Shown: positions 47,563 to 58,790 of the stretch, one piece after another
How positions within the stretch are numbered: the stretch's first letter is position 1
Layout of the letters: each line of letters begins with the position of its first letter
Origin: Camarhynchus parvulus
Taxonomy: Eukaryota; Chordata; Aves; Passeriformes; Thraupidae
Direction: 5' to 3'
Length of the DNA: 64,000 bases
NCBI RefSeq assembly: GCF_901933205.1
Contig: NC_044572.1
Span: 79,047,465-79,111,464, forward strand
Program-made: the position numbers and the translations under genes
Notes under the pieces: generated by a model
Databases searched by the model: none
The model's input: the letters and a program-made list of their open reading frames with translations, nothing else
Told to the model about the DNA's origin: nothing

Positions 47563-47678
47563 CAACCTTGAGAACGAGAGCCAAGAAATCCTATCTTCTT
47601 CTTCAGTCTTGGGGCTGGGAAAAAGAGACTTTCTAACACCTCGGGGTCATCTCAACACCAGAGACCTTGCCAAACCTT

Positions 47679-50586
47679 GACCTGTGAGTGAGCATCCAGT
47701 GGGTGTAAGCGTCACAGTGATTCACCCAGGCAAGAAACACTCTTGCTGATACTGCGGTCCTTCTGCTTCCCCCATTTCCTTCTGTGAAAAGGGAGAAAGG
47801 AGAAAAGTCTCACCATCATATGGAGCTACTTCGCAATCCAAGCCCTCTGGAGTACTTAAAAACAGTGGTACCCTCTCTGAAGTTGGGTGATGGAACTGAA
47901 ATCATTCCTCAGAGTATCCTCTGCAGCTCCGTCCTCACAAGAATATCCCTTTCTGTGGCATAGAATTATATGCACAGAACCTGAAAATCTTTGTTATGCC
48001 AGGACAAAAGCTTTGATGTGGCTATTGTACATCTCTTACCTGACACTTCCAATAAGCAAATTAGCATTTAGGACTGTTTTTAGTATGTCAATCAAATAAA
48101 CCTGTGCTTTCAGATTACTAGCCATTGTTATTTATAACTTGCACAGGGATTGTATCCACAGGTACCTGTCAGAATCTCATTTTCTTGGCCATTGTATAGA
48201 CCTACCATAGGAGAAAACCCCTCCTAGAATGAATGTGTACAAAATGTGAAAACACAGCATGGGTTGGCAAAAATGAGGCAGCATCAAAAAGAAGCAAATT
48301 GCTGTGCCATTACTGAAGGCTCCACTTATACTGCTCAGATGTTGTCAGTCTGCAGCACACTGTGTCCTTGCTGTGTGCTACTACACAGAGAAATTTGTAA
48401 GTACAAATATCACCCCTGTTCTTAATGGACACAAGATTTTGAAACCCTTTGGAAGAGGATTAAACCTTTAGTTTTAGCATAAATGAAACAGGAAAATAAG
48501 TTCACTTCTGTGAGGCAGGGAGTGTATTTTTTGTTTGCTTCTATTTGGAGCATTTTATCATTATTTGAAATATTAAGAATTCTACATAAGATGGAGATAT
48601 GGTTCTTTAAAGTCTTAAGGAGGTCTATATTTATCTACAAAATAATTACATCCACACCACTAAGAAATCTCTGCAGAGGCACCAGAGGTACTACAACTAC
48701 ATATATTCCTCAAAAGCAATCAGCCCACTTCTAAAAACCACTTCTAAGATCTCCCTATGACCAAAATACTGTTGTTTTTTTCCTCCCCCAGGAGCCCCTT
48801 ATGGGAAGTTTTCCTTCTTTCAAGTACAGCTTCAACTTTATACATATTGAGTTTTCACTGTTTTGATAACAAGCAGAGGTCTTTTAACCAAACATTGCTT
48901 GACCTGTGTCAGTCCTGATCACTTCTTGTGATCAGTCTCTTGTGTGGGTAGTGACCATGACTGAATAGGTCTGCGATCTCAGCCCAGTTACCAGTGAAAT
49001 ATATCCTTTTCACATGAAGAAAACCAAACAATAGTATAACCACTTCTCCAGGTAACTGCCTTATGGAAATGAAATTCTGAATGAAGTTGTTAGGTGGAAC
49101 TTTGTCCTTCTGAGTGTTTTGATAACTTAGATCTGTCTTGTACTCCACAAATAATTTTTTACACACAGCCTTATTAAAGCATTTCAGTTGGAAACATAAT
49201 TAAGTGCCAGCTAACATAATTAAGTGCCAACTCCCAATATTTTCTGTCTATAAAAGTGCTTCTTACATAAGAATGTTATTGCTACTGACTTAAACAGATG
49301 AAATATTTTTTTCTCTATGCCTTGTAATATGGATAAAACATTGACATATGTGCTTGAACCCTGGCAAAAACTTAAATACAAGGAGATTTACGGTGTCATC
49401 CCAAAAACATCTGATGTCAACTGATGTCAAATGGTTGCAGGCATTAGTCTTAAATCATTAAAAAGGCACAGTTGTAATGCAATTAGTACATCATCTTATC
49501 TCTGTAAGTATATTAAATTGTAGTCTATTGGGTAATCCCTGTTCTTTAGGATAATTCACCTTACTCCTAAAATGAGCTGTGCCAGATTAATCATCAAACT
49601 ATGCTTTCAGTTCTGAGAAGTAAGAAAATAGATATTTTCTACTTCTTTTTTGTTCACAACGAATTTATTTCTATAAATAAAACAACAATGAAATCCATGT
49701 CTCTTTTGAAACCTTTTTCTAAAACTTTAAGAGCACATTTGAAGATAAGTCTTCTAGGAGCCTCCTCTGGTTACTTACCAGTCTAATCTTATGATTAAAG
49801 ATCTGTTTTCAAAATCCTTTTAGGATTTGGTATGGGTTTAATGATGTTTAAATTTGTTTCAGTTCTTCTGAATTAGGAGAATCACTGTTTTGAATTAAGA
49901 TTTAACATTAATTCAGCTCAAATATGATTAGTACAATTAATATGAAATAAACTAAAGAAAATAAACAAAGAAATAGGTCTTTTTTTTTCTAGATAAGCTC
50001 ACCCAAAAGTTTTAGGAGGTTTCTCATTGCTTGATTGACCCAAATATCCTAACCCTCACATATATTCATATTAAAAAATGTACATTGGATTGGCTGGTGT
50101 ATCTCAGTTTGGACCACAAAACACAATTTTATAAACCTCTAGGACATATGGAACATTTGAAAAACAATTTTAAAAGCTGAACAATGGGGAACTAATACTG
50201 AGGATCAAGACATTTTACAACAGAGTTACCTAGCTGTGTTTTGCATTCGAATTGATAATTAAACATTTCTCAGGTGAAGGAATGAAACCAGTCAGCTTAA
50301 GAGTGGTTGGAATCCTGTTATTTACTTGGCATTTTAGTTAAAAATATTTTCATGATAACCAACTAGAATCAACTGACTTTATGGAGACTATTGTTCTTCC
50401 TGAAACTCTGTGGTATGACAAATCTTGAAGGAAAAAATATGGTATTCAAGTTTCATTAGTTAAAACCTAGTACTTTTCTGTTTTCCAGTTTTATAAAAAG
50501 GACACCATTTTTAAGGGCTCCAATCAGTAAATCATAATATTTTTAAATCAATTGATTAAAAAAAAAAGATAAAAAAAATAAGACTG
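47679..50586. other. 2.9 kb of non-coding DNA
   Basis: No repeat family recognised. It contains an 8-bp palindrome with short loop (CTGATCAC/GTGATCAG, 48915-48935) and a 20-bp tandem duplication (49193-49232). Confidence 0.5.
49193..49232. repeat. 20-bp tandem duplication
   Basis: AACATAATTAAGTGCCAGCT at 49193-49212 is followed directly by a copy differing at one base. Confidence 0.95.
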
Positions 50587-50775
50587 AAAAGTAGGCCCCA
50601 CAGAGCTGCTTGCTCACTCCCCACCAACATGATGGGAGCGAGAACTGGGAGAGTAAAAGTGAGAAAACTTGTGGGATGAGATTAAGATAGTTCAATATGG
50701 AAAACAAAAGTCATGCACACGAGCAAACCAAGGATTTCATTCACCACTTCCCATAGGCAGGCAGTTGCTGAGAAT
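50587..50775 (-). mobile_element. Fragment of the same LTR family as at 18.3 kb
   Basis: It aligns by eye with the 18.3-kb LTR: GAGCTGCTTGCTCACTCCCC, GGGAGAGTAAAAGTGAGAAA, TTGTGGGATGAGATTAAGAT, CAAGGATTTCATTCACCACT and TCCCATAGGCAGGCAG occur in the same order. Only the R/U5 half (minus-strand reading) is present; the U3 half is missing or unrecognisable. It keeps the unexpanded TTTCATTCACC where the other copy has a 67-bp microsatellite. Confidence 0.82.
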
Positions 50776-53700
50776 TGATCCTCTTTAAAGGTAATTTCCT
50801 TGTAGGGTTCTTTTAAAAGACAAGGATTTTTAGCTGCTTACTTTATTAATTGCTTTGTTCCTTACACACTTTGTTCCTTTGTTCCTTTGTTAGGAAACAC
50901 AACATTTTATAAAAACAAAACAAATAAAATGAAATTTCTTTATACTTGAATGGATTTATTTCAATTTATTTTTCTTTTTCTTTGAAATCAGAGTGCATAA
51001 AGACTACAGCAAAATGATAGTGCACTACTGCAACCTGATAAGCAACTTTGTTTATGTTCATTTCAGTGAAGTTCATCCCTGTGCAGGCATCACTGCGAGC
51101 ACTGTGGAGGTATGGACTGAATGTTCAGAAGCTGCCCTTTTGAGGTTTCCCTGGAGCTGGGATGCATTCCTTCTGACTAAGTGCTAACCATGTGAGCTGT
51201 GACATTATTCAGTAGGGCTATTTGTGGCTAGATTAGTATGTGCACAGCACTTTGAGAGAGCTTCTGTGAAGTTCTAGGGTCTACCAGTACAGCAGTACTC
51301 TCCCCTGTAGCATTAATAATTTCTTCTTGATAAGAAGCTTGCTACTGCTGGCACATAATTAAAGTCCATTGTTATGGGTTTTGCTAATGTCTACTTGGTA
51401 CATATGTATTTGTACATAACTAATCATTCAAGGTTTCCTTTTTAAGGTTTCTTAGAAATGTTGCCTATAGCTTACTAATGCATGCATAGAGACAGAAATT
51501 GCTCTAAAGTAGCAACAAAATCCTTCCTGCTGGCATACTGTAATGGAATAATCAGAACAAAAACCAAAGAAATAAATTATTGTGCTCTGGAGCAAACTTG
51601 ACATTGTTGTTTTTTTTCTCTGTTAAAATAAAGAAAATAAAGCTCCATGAGCATCTGTTGTGATGATGATATTTGAGATGGTTTTGGAATATAATTTGTA
51701 ACATAATTTTGTACTTTCATCTGTATTGTTTCTTCAGTTTGCAAAGAACTTATCTCTGAAATTAAAGAGGGGACACATGGAGAAGAATTTGCACATGCCA
51801 GTTGAATTTAAAAGGCTTTGTCAGCTCCGTAAAAATGTTTGATACATGAACTAAACTGTATTTAATTAATTCATTTGGAGAGTACCCTGAAGTGGAAGCA
51901 CAATATCAGTCTTAAATTAAAGTACTATTAAAAGAGATTAAATCTCTGTTATATGGCTTGTGACTATTTATAATACATAAATATTTTCAAGCTTTATTCA
52001 TAGTCAAAAGAAAATTTATATCCTAACTATTTTATGCATAACTGGAACTTCTCTTTTATTTTGCAAGAGGAGATCAAGTTACACCATCTCTAATTCCATA
52101 TCGCCAGCCGGGCATCTATGTACAAATCACAAATGAGATGGGACTGCTGGGGAATGTGCCTTGATCTGTTTTATTTTTCAGCATCATTACATGGTTATGA
52201 CAATGGGAAGATGCCACCAGCTCACATCCCAGGCAGCAGATGAAGAACTTAATGTTACAACTTACTTTATAAGCTTTTTGACCAATTATACAAAGCAAAA
52301 GCATTCTGACAGTAGTTCCATCCAACCACTATAAGCACACGTACCTTTGGTTAAAACAATGCCTGCTTATTTCAAATACAATACCTACTTGTAAGCTTTA
52401 AAACACAATGCACAGAGCTCCATTATTAAACTTCAAATTTCCTAATATCTTGCTAGATAAACTTTTCTGTAGCTTAGGGAGTTATTCTAGACAAGTGTTA
52501 ATACACAGACCATTGTTCTATTTGTCCTTGCTTTTCTACTTTTTAAATAATTTTTCTGCTGACAAATCTCATGGCTACTGCTTAGCTCTAATCACAGTTC
52601 TACTGTCTCTGAGGCCTGCCTTTTGCAGCTTTCCCAAAACCCTCTGATTTTGTGGATTCCCACAATTCCACAGTTTAATTTATTCTAAAATCATGAAACT
52701 TCAGTTTTCTAAGAAGAATGCCCTCGTCTTAGCATGCCACGTCTTGCATTCTTATATTGTCAGCCTGATACAAACCCACTCCCTCAGTAATGCTGATCCT
52801 GCTTCCCTATAGAAGCCTAATTTTAAAGGTGAACCATTAGTTCTGCATTTTTACACCTTGGAAATTATATATCCTGCAATTTTTCAACATGATTAGTAGG
52901 CTTTTTGTACCAGTGATTTAAAAAAAAAGAAAGAGTAAACTTAGATCATATATGTCTAAGTAGGTATTAAAGAAAAGTTTCTGAATCTGAGTAACTGTTG
53001 AAAAAGTTTGTTCACTAAGTGCCACAACTGCCATATTTTGAAATTTTTGTATACCCACAACTAATGAATAAATTTTGTTATTCATGTAAGTTTCCATGCA
53101 CTTTTTTAAAACTTCTTGTTCACCTGTTTACTTTTATATTTCTTTTTCTTTGATTAATTTCTGCCATGGCTGAATTGCAGTCCTATATTTTGCATTATGC
53201 ATTATAGAAGATGTAGAAGCAATCATTACATTGAAAATAATAAATGGCTAAATTCAAGTAAATTTCTATGAGACAGTATTCACCTTTATGAACTAATACT
53301 ACTTCATTCTCCACAGAATTCTTGCTACTTGCAATTTTTTCTTATTCATCATCCTTTTTTGTTTCATGGACTTATTCTTTTCCTTTCAACTCTTCTTTTT
53401 ATGGATAACTGGTCAGTCATTTTATGCAATTTGTGCAAGACCATGCAAAAATATAGCATCAAACAGCAATGTAAAATTCTATCAGTAAATGAAAGAAAGC
53501 TATCAAGAAGTAATCTGCAACAAAATATCTGGTTTGGGAAACAAACTTGAAAATAAGAATCTAGTTAAATTATTATATAGGCTTACTCACATAATTTAGC
53601 CCTACAGAACAGCAGAAAAATACCAGTAACCTGAGAAATCTGAGGTTGGATCAGTTCATAATTTGGGTTTTTTTGCATATATTGAAGGTCAAAGTACTCA

Positions 53701-54272
53701 ATTTTTTAGGAAGGTACAAAACAATTAGAAATCCATGAAAATACTTAGACTTCAATGATGCTAAGTTCCATAAGAACATCGTTCTTTGGATTGCAGCAAG
53801 CTGTTGTGCCAGCTGACTCTCACAGTCTCATTAGGAGTGTTTTGGTTCCAATTCCCCACAACATTTATTTACTTGTTCTTTATTCACTGAAGATATGTCT
53901 CCCCCTGTAAGAGTGTTACTCATACCTTTTTTTTTCTCATCTCTAAAGTAAAACAAATATTAAAAGGGATTGCTCTTTTCTTCACTTCCCTGGAGAGTTT
54001 GTTTCCCATATCACATTACTGAAAAATATCAGAGAAGACTAAAGATGTTCAACACAAATGCAATTTCCATGGTAAAACTGTAAGGTTACAATGAAGCCTG
54101 TTTGTTCACTGGAAATTTCCGTGCGCTCTTCTTGCACTCTTTTGTCCTGTTTCCTTTACCCTTTGGTTTGTGTCACATTGTAGGTAGCTCAATGCATATT
54201 CTCAAATTTTTTTCCTTCCAGAAATTGTTTAGTATCTGTCTGCCCATGTTGCTTATCCCCGCTTGATTTTGG
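50776..54272. other. 3.5 kb of AT-rich non-coding DNA
   Basis: No repeat family or gene recognised. A triplicate-like TTTGTTCCTTTGTTCC run lies near 50868-50892. Confidence 0.5.
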
Positions 54273-54307
54273 TGACGTCATGAAGCACTATCTGTTGCCA
54301 TGGCAAC
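54273..54307. promoter_or_regulatory. CRE palindrome plus RFX X-box palindrome
   Basis: TGACGTCA (54273-54280), the full CREB/ATF site, is followed 13 bp later by GTTGCCATGGCAAC (54294-54307), a perfect 14-bp palindrome equal to the ideal RFX X-box. Both contain or neighbour CpG-containing sequence in a CpG-poor window. RFX sites of this form are known from ciliary gene promoters and, paired with a CRE-like X2 box, from MHC class II promoters. Here the two sites are not adjacent as in MHC class II, and no transcript start or gene is identified, so function is inferred only. Confidence 0.55.
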
Positions 54308-54991
54308 AATCAGTGGTGTGTGGCGTGATCTGTGATGATTATAGGTCTGCACTGCTCCACTGTTTTTCCAGTCAGTTCACAGAGACAGCTTTTGTTTTGC
54401 AGTATATTTCAAGTTGTGTTATTAACATGCTTAACCAATTTTATGTCTATACAAGCGCCTATCACTGTAAAAAATACATTTCCCCAAGGGCTTTCCATGC
54501 ACCTTTTTGTGTACGTGCAGCCACACTTTTTCAACTGGCATTTATGCCTTACACATGTGGAGAAGAGCATATGGAAGGGCTGAATTCTGGTCTGCAATAG
54601 CACTTTATTCTTCTTGCTAGGCCTAGAGGCAAGCACACCCAGAATGGGGCAAGTTGTGAGTAGTTATTAAATGAGGAGGAGATTGCTGTACAAGGGGCTT
54701 TCCCTTAACAATAGTGTCACAGAAGTCCTCCTCTTTTTTATTTCATTTCTTTTTAAGAACAAAGATTGAGATGTGATTTACAACCCAGATCCATGTTCTG
54801 AAAAAGGAGAATTTCCTGATGACACATCTGTCTATGGAAGAACTGTGATTCAGCTATTAGAGACAGCCACAGCTCAGCCATTCTCATATGGCATGCAGCA
54901 AACATTTGTTTTTAAGTTTATTTAGTTACACTTTGCAACTGGAGGAAAGGTGGACTGAAAATCTTATTCTGCTTAATTTTGGGGCCATCAA
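54308..54991. other. Non-coding DNA next to the CRE/X-box pair
   Basis: A 106-codon open frame (54280-54600) starts at the ATG between the two sites but has no recognisable domain and overlaps other frames on both strands, so I do not call it a gene. No repeat recognised. Confidence 0.4.
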
Positions 54992-55385
54992 TGTCCCAGA
55001 CTAGAAATGTCCTGGAGTGGCTTTATGATGCTTGTATCCCGAATCATCTGCTCTGTTTATGCTGGATATTAAATTCTGCACCTTTAAGACTGGTTCTGAG
55101 AGTGAAGGGGGAGAGAAGAAGTGCAGAGTTTGTTATCAGAAACTGCACTTGCTCACATACATCCTTCTCCTGGACTGTGTTGTCTGTGGAATGGAGAGGA
55201 AGAGAGAGCTCTCCTTTGATTTAATTAGTTTTTTGCCAGCTGAGGCAGTGAAGTTCCCTAGACTGTGGATTTTCTTTTTCTTGGAACTGTTCGAACCTCC
55301 TCTGGACTGAAAACCCAGAAGAGCACCAGGAGCTCGTGCCTGTGGCCCACTGGGGCCTGGGACACTGCATTCCAGCATGTAGCTG
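54992..55385 (+). mobile_element. Dispersed-repeat-like block, possibly LTR (tentative)
   Basis: Segments such as CCTGGAGTGGCTTTATGATG, GCACCTTTAAGACTGGTTCT, TTGGAACTGTTCGAACCTCC and CAGAAGAGCACCAGGAGCTC resemble a repeat I associate with songbird retroelement sequence. The block is richer in G and C than its flanks. I could not find ends, target duplications or a reading frame, and orientation is assumed. Confidence 0.35.
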
Positions 55386-56783
55386 TGAGTTCCTAAGGCA
55401 CAATTTATTAACATGAATAAGCTCAGCTAGTGTCTCGATGCACTTTTGCATTGGGCTGCAAAATTCTTATGTCAAATTGTCCCCAAATGCTTTCCAAGCA
55501 CATTAAAAAATGCAAACATGTTCTGCTTGAGAAGTATTTACCTAAATCTCCCACTTCAAACTTTATGATGATTTTACTGTATGTAAATATCTTTAGGGAA
55601 TTTAGAGGGAAAAATATTATGAATATTTTATCCATTCCTTATCATCCATTAAGCCTATAGTTTAATCTTCCTTTCCATCCTCAAACCAGAAAAAGTCTTC
55701 ATAAAAACGGTTGGACAAAACTTGAGGTGGTGAGAAACAAGACAAGTGAGAAGAAGAGTTCTGCTGCACTGTGCAGATGAGCCACAGTCCTGTGACTGGG
55801 AAACTGTCATGGCAAGGACTGTTCATGGCTTTTTGACTTTCAGAATCATGGGACTCTCAAATTATGTTTAGTTTAACAAATCATGTGGTGAGAAAGAATA
55901 GGTGCTTACAGCAAAACTGTTGGTGTGCTCCTGGAGCATGCTCCTATTTTTGTTCCAAGACAAATATTGCAAAAAGTGAGAGCTTGCTCACTTGAAACTA
56001 AAGTAGAGCAAACAGGGACAATGTGATTTACTTCAGAAATGTTTTTCACATCTGAATTGTAGCTTGACCCTGAACTGAAAGTTCCCCAGGGATGTTACTG
56101 CACTTGTTGCAGGTACCCCTCTTTAAAGAAAAGCCGATTTGTTTGTTGTTCTAATTTTTTTTTAAAAGTGTTTTGCGCTCATATTCTTTGGATAACACTT
56201 GAACAGCCCTGAACTGTGCTCCATCATATATTTTTCTTCCATATTTATATTACAGGCAACCTAGGAAACTTCAAATATTTCAGGAATTTTCTTTGTTTCC
56301 AAAAACAAAGTTTAGATATATTTGAAAAAAATTTATTTAAATAATATATTTAATGCTGTATAAACATTTTTAGCATAGTATCTTGAAATACTAACTAAAG
56401 AAAATGCTTTGCATTTTTTTCTTTGCTCTTAAAATTAAAGCCTTAGGGAAAGAAACCTTCTTTTTTTAAAAAGCAACTCAGCCCAGCAGTTCTGCTATAT
56501 GTTCTTTTCCCTTCAAAGAAACAAAAGAGGAGGATGTAAATATGTAATGAAATTTGTAAATTGATTTGGACAAGTTTGCATTCCTGTTTTAAAAATCAGT
56601 GGCAAGAGGAAGAAATTTTTCTCTCCTTTGCTGGAATCAAAAATAGTCTTTGATAAGCCAGAGCATCTTTCTATACCTTTATATTTTTGAGAAAATACTT
56701 TATTTTAAGATCATTGTACATTTTCGATTCTCTAATAAACCACCCGTCCCCCCAATTCGATTCTGGAGGGGAATTTATATATC
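55386..56783. other. Non-coding AT-rich DNA
   Basis: Nothing recognised. Confidence 0.5.
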
Positions 56784-56787
56784 TATG

Positions 56788-56818
<31 letters not shown>

Positions 56819-56819
56819 G

Positions 56820-56874
<55 letters not shown>

Positions 56875-56935
56875 ATATCTATATCATCTATATTTATATC
56901 ATCTATAGTTATATCTATATCTATATCAGTAATTC
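56784..56935. repeat. Compound tetranucleotide microsatellite
   Basis: (TATG)n for 34 bp (56784-56817), then (ATCT)13 for 52 bp (56821-56872), then imperfect ATATCT/ATCTAT units to about 56935. It produces a long Tyr/Ile/Ser repeat frame that is not a gene. Confidence 0.97.
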
Positions 56936-57664
56936 CTAAATTAACCACGGGCTTTCATTTTCTTCATTTTCTTCTCCTGTCTTTTGCTGCTTGACTGCAA
57001 AGAAATGAACTACTACAAAAATTAGAAATTTGCAAGTAATTTTGTAATATAGAAAGTACATTAATTTTTCAATTTGGTTTTTTGGTTTTATTCTTCTTTG
57101 ATAGGGAAGGTGGACTGGCTTGCTTATTTCCACTAATTCCTTATACTTCAGGACATGGACAAATGTTATCTGCTCCTGGACTGCAGGCAAAGACTTTCAG
57201 TCATTCACTTCCATCTTGTCTTCTCTGTTGTTTTTCTAAGGCTAGAAATTAGGAAGGAAGACTGAAGAACATCCTTACATATTCTATGGTGAAGAGTCCT
57301 CCTTCTTCTAAATTTCTATTTCTCCTGAGTCTTGACAGCATATCAATGTGAATCATGTGCCTGCATATAGAAAGAACAACAGCTTTTGTGGATGAGTGCT
57401 AGTCATGAGTTCATTTGGGATTTTGACAAAAAATTGCAGCTAGTCATGTATCTAAGAATGTTGATGCCCTAATACAACAATTAATTATACAATGGAATGA
57501 AATCATAGAACCATCACTGAACCATCACTTATTTTCCGTCTGGCATTTGATCAAAGAAATGAGACTATACCAAAACCTAGATATGGATGTTAATTAGCCT
57601 GCTTCCTTTCACTGAAGATACATCTTTGGGTTGTGCTTTTCCTTGTAATTTCCACCACATTTCC
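56936..57664. other. Non-coding DNA
   Basis: Nothing recognised. Confidence 0.5.
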
Positions 57665-58078
57665 TGTGGGTGCAAAGCAGTTAGTGTTAATCAATCAGTT
57701 ATCAGTTAGCCGGCTTTGTTAGTTAGATCTTTGTAAGTTAGACCTTTGAAGGCCCCACTAGCCAAAAAACATTTGCAGCCAATGGTCTGTCAGTCAGCAC
57801 AATCTATCAAAGGAGTGAATTATTTGTAAACGAATGCCCTGCATGGAGCCTTAGTAGCTGAAAGACTTTGATGTCTGCTGTTATTTACCAAATCCCGTAT
57901 ATCTGACCCAGTATTAAAGAATGTGTTGTGTAACCTAAAGGTATGCAAGTTCTGTCACTGCTCCATGCAGGCTCCTGCCAGAGCCTGGATCTGCTGTCCT
58001 GGGCTCTCTCCCTCAGGTACAGGAATAAATTGCTTTTTTGATTTGACTGCATGTCAAATTCCAGTTATTTCTGCAACA
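57665..58078 (+). mobile_element. LTR, plus strand
   Basis: Starts TGTGGGTGCAAAGCAG and ends TTATTTCTGCAACA, giving a 414-bp unit with TG...CA ends. AATAAA at 58024-58029 (CAGGAATAAATTGC) lies about 50 bp from the end, after a GC-richer CTGCTGTCCTGGGCTCTCTC segment, the usual R/U5 layout. No convincing target duplication was found (left flank TTCC, right flank GACC), so the exact ends could be off by a few bases. No viral coding sequence follows, so it is probably a solo LTR. Confidence 0.72.
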
Positions 58079-58309
58079 GACCATTGCACTTAGGAGCCAA
58101 GAGTAGTTTAGTTCAAAATACTAATTGTCTGAGCATAGGTTGATATTAAGTGGAGCTTCCAAGGACGGGGTAACATCTCTTTACTTGGGTCACTGATGTA
58201 AGGAGGGGGTAGTAGTGCAAAAAGGGTACAGAAATTTGGAAGAAAATAAAACCCCTTGCTTTCCAGATGGGCCTCAGGGATTAAAGGGACTTAGTGTGTC
58301 TGAATTAAT
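58079..58309. other. Non-coding gap
   Basis: No primer-binding site or gag-like frame follows the LTR. Confidence 0.5.
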
Positions 58310-58790
58310 TTCTGATTAGAATCAATTCAACACTATAAGTCATGTTCAACAATAATTTTCACCAGCGCAGATTCACAAATAGCACAGTTTACCAATCCAA
58401 CACCATGAGGCTGGCGGAGTTCTGTAAGAACTTTCACAATCCAAATTCACTAAAAATACACTTTATGGAAACAACAGGGCAACAGGTTCAGAATTGCCAG
58501 TGGCAAATTCACTAATTAGTGACTGTTAATATGTGCCACTACAGAAGGCATAGTAACAGAGATTATTAGTACTATATACATATAAATACGCAGTCTGTCT
58601 ACTGATCTCAAGCAAACAGAGGTGCTTCCCATTTTTCTCTTCTCTTATTTTTTCTGGAGCTCACTTTCTTTTAATACTATAATTTTTGGCCCTTCTCAAA
58701 GGAGTGGAACAATTGTGTGTCTTGTAGGTTGGGTTTTGGAAACCGTGGTCATATATGTAAGGCATATTCTCTTCCTCTTCATTTCCATTC
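58310..58790 (-). mobile_element. Possible old LTR, minus strand (weak)
   Basis: The order AATTTTCACCAGCGCAG, TTCACAAATAGCACAG, CAATCCAACACCATGAGG, AAATTCACTAAAAATACAC and later AGGTGCTTCCCATTTTTCTC recalls the plus-strand reading of a reverse-oriented avian LTR. The polyadenylation-like motif on the minus strand is only CATAAA. Ends not found. Confidence 0.28.

Larger units (their letters stand above)
47010..47678 (+). mobile_element. Solo LTR, ERVK-like, with exact 6-bp target duplication
   Basis: The LTR spans 47016-47672 (657 bp), begins TGTCGGAACCCAGG and ends CCTTGCCA. Perfect 6-bp direct repeats AACCTT lie at 47010-47015 and 47673-47678. U3 carries a (TTC)n run near 47287-47305 and a 54-nt hairpin (47400-47453). 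A TATAAAAA box is at 47456-47463, and AATAAA is at 47557-47562, about 95 bp further on. The R/U5 core AATAAACAACCTTGAGAACG is shared in part with the minus-strand LTR at 2.5 kb. No gag, pol or env sequence is adjacent, so it is a solo LTR. The clean duplication and intact control signals suggest a fairly young insertion. Confidence 0.92.

Noticed and set aside
54280..54600. 106-codon plus-strand frame starting between the CRE and the X-box
   Set aside because: Two other frames are open over the same interval (one on each strand), so openness reflects base composition. No domain recognised.
55286..55300. GTTCGAACC, another B-box-like motif
   Set aside because: No pairing T stem and no tRNA cloverleaf around it.
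56650..56994. 114-codon frame with Tyr/Ile/Ser repeats
   Set aside because: It is a direct reading of the TATG and ATCT microsatellites.
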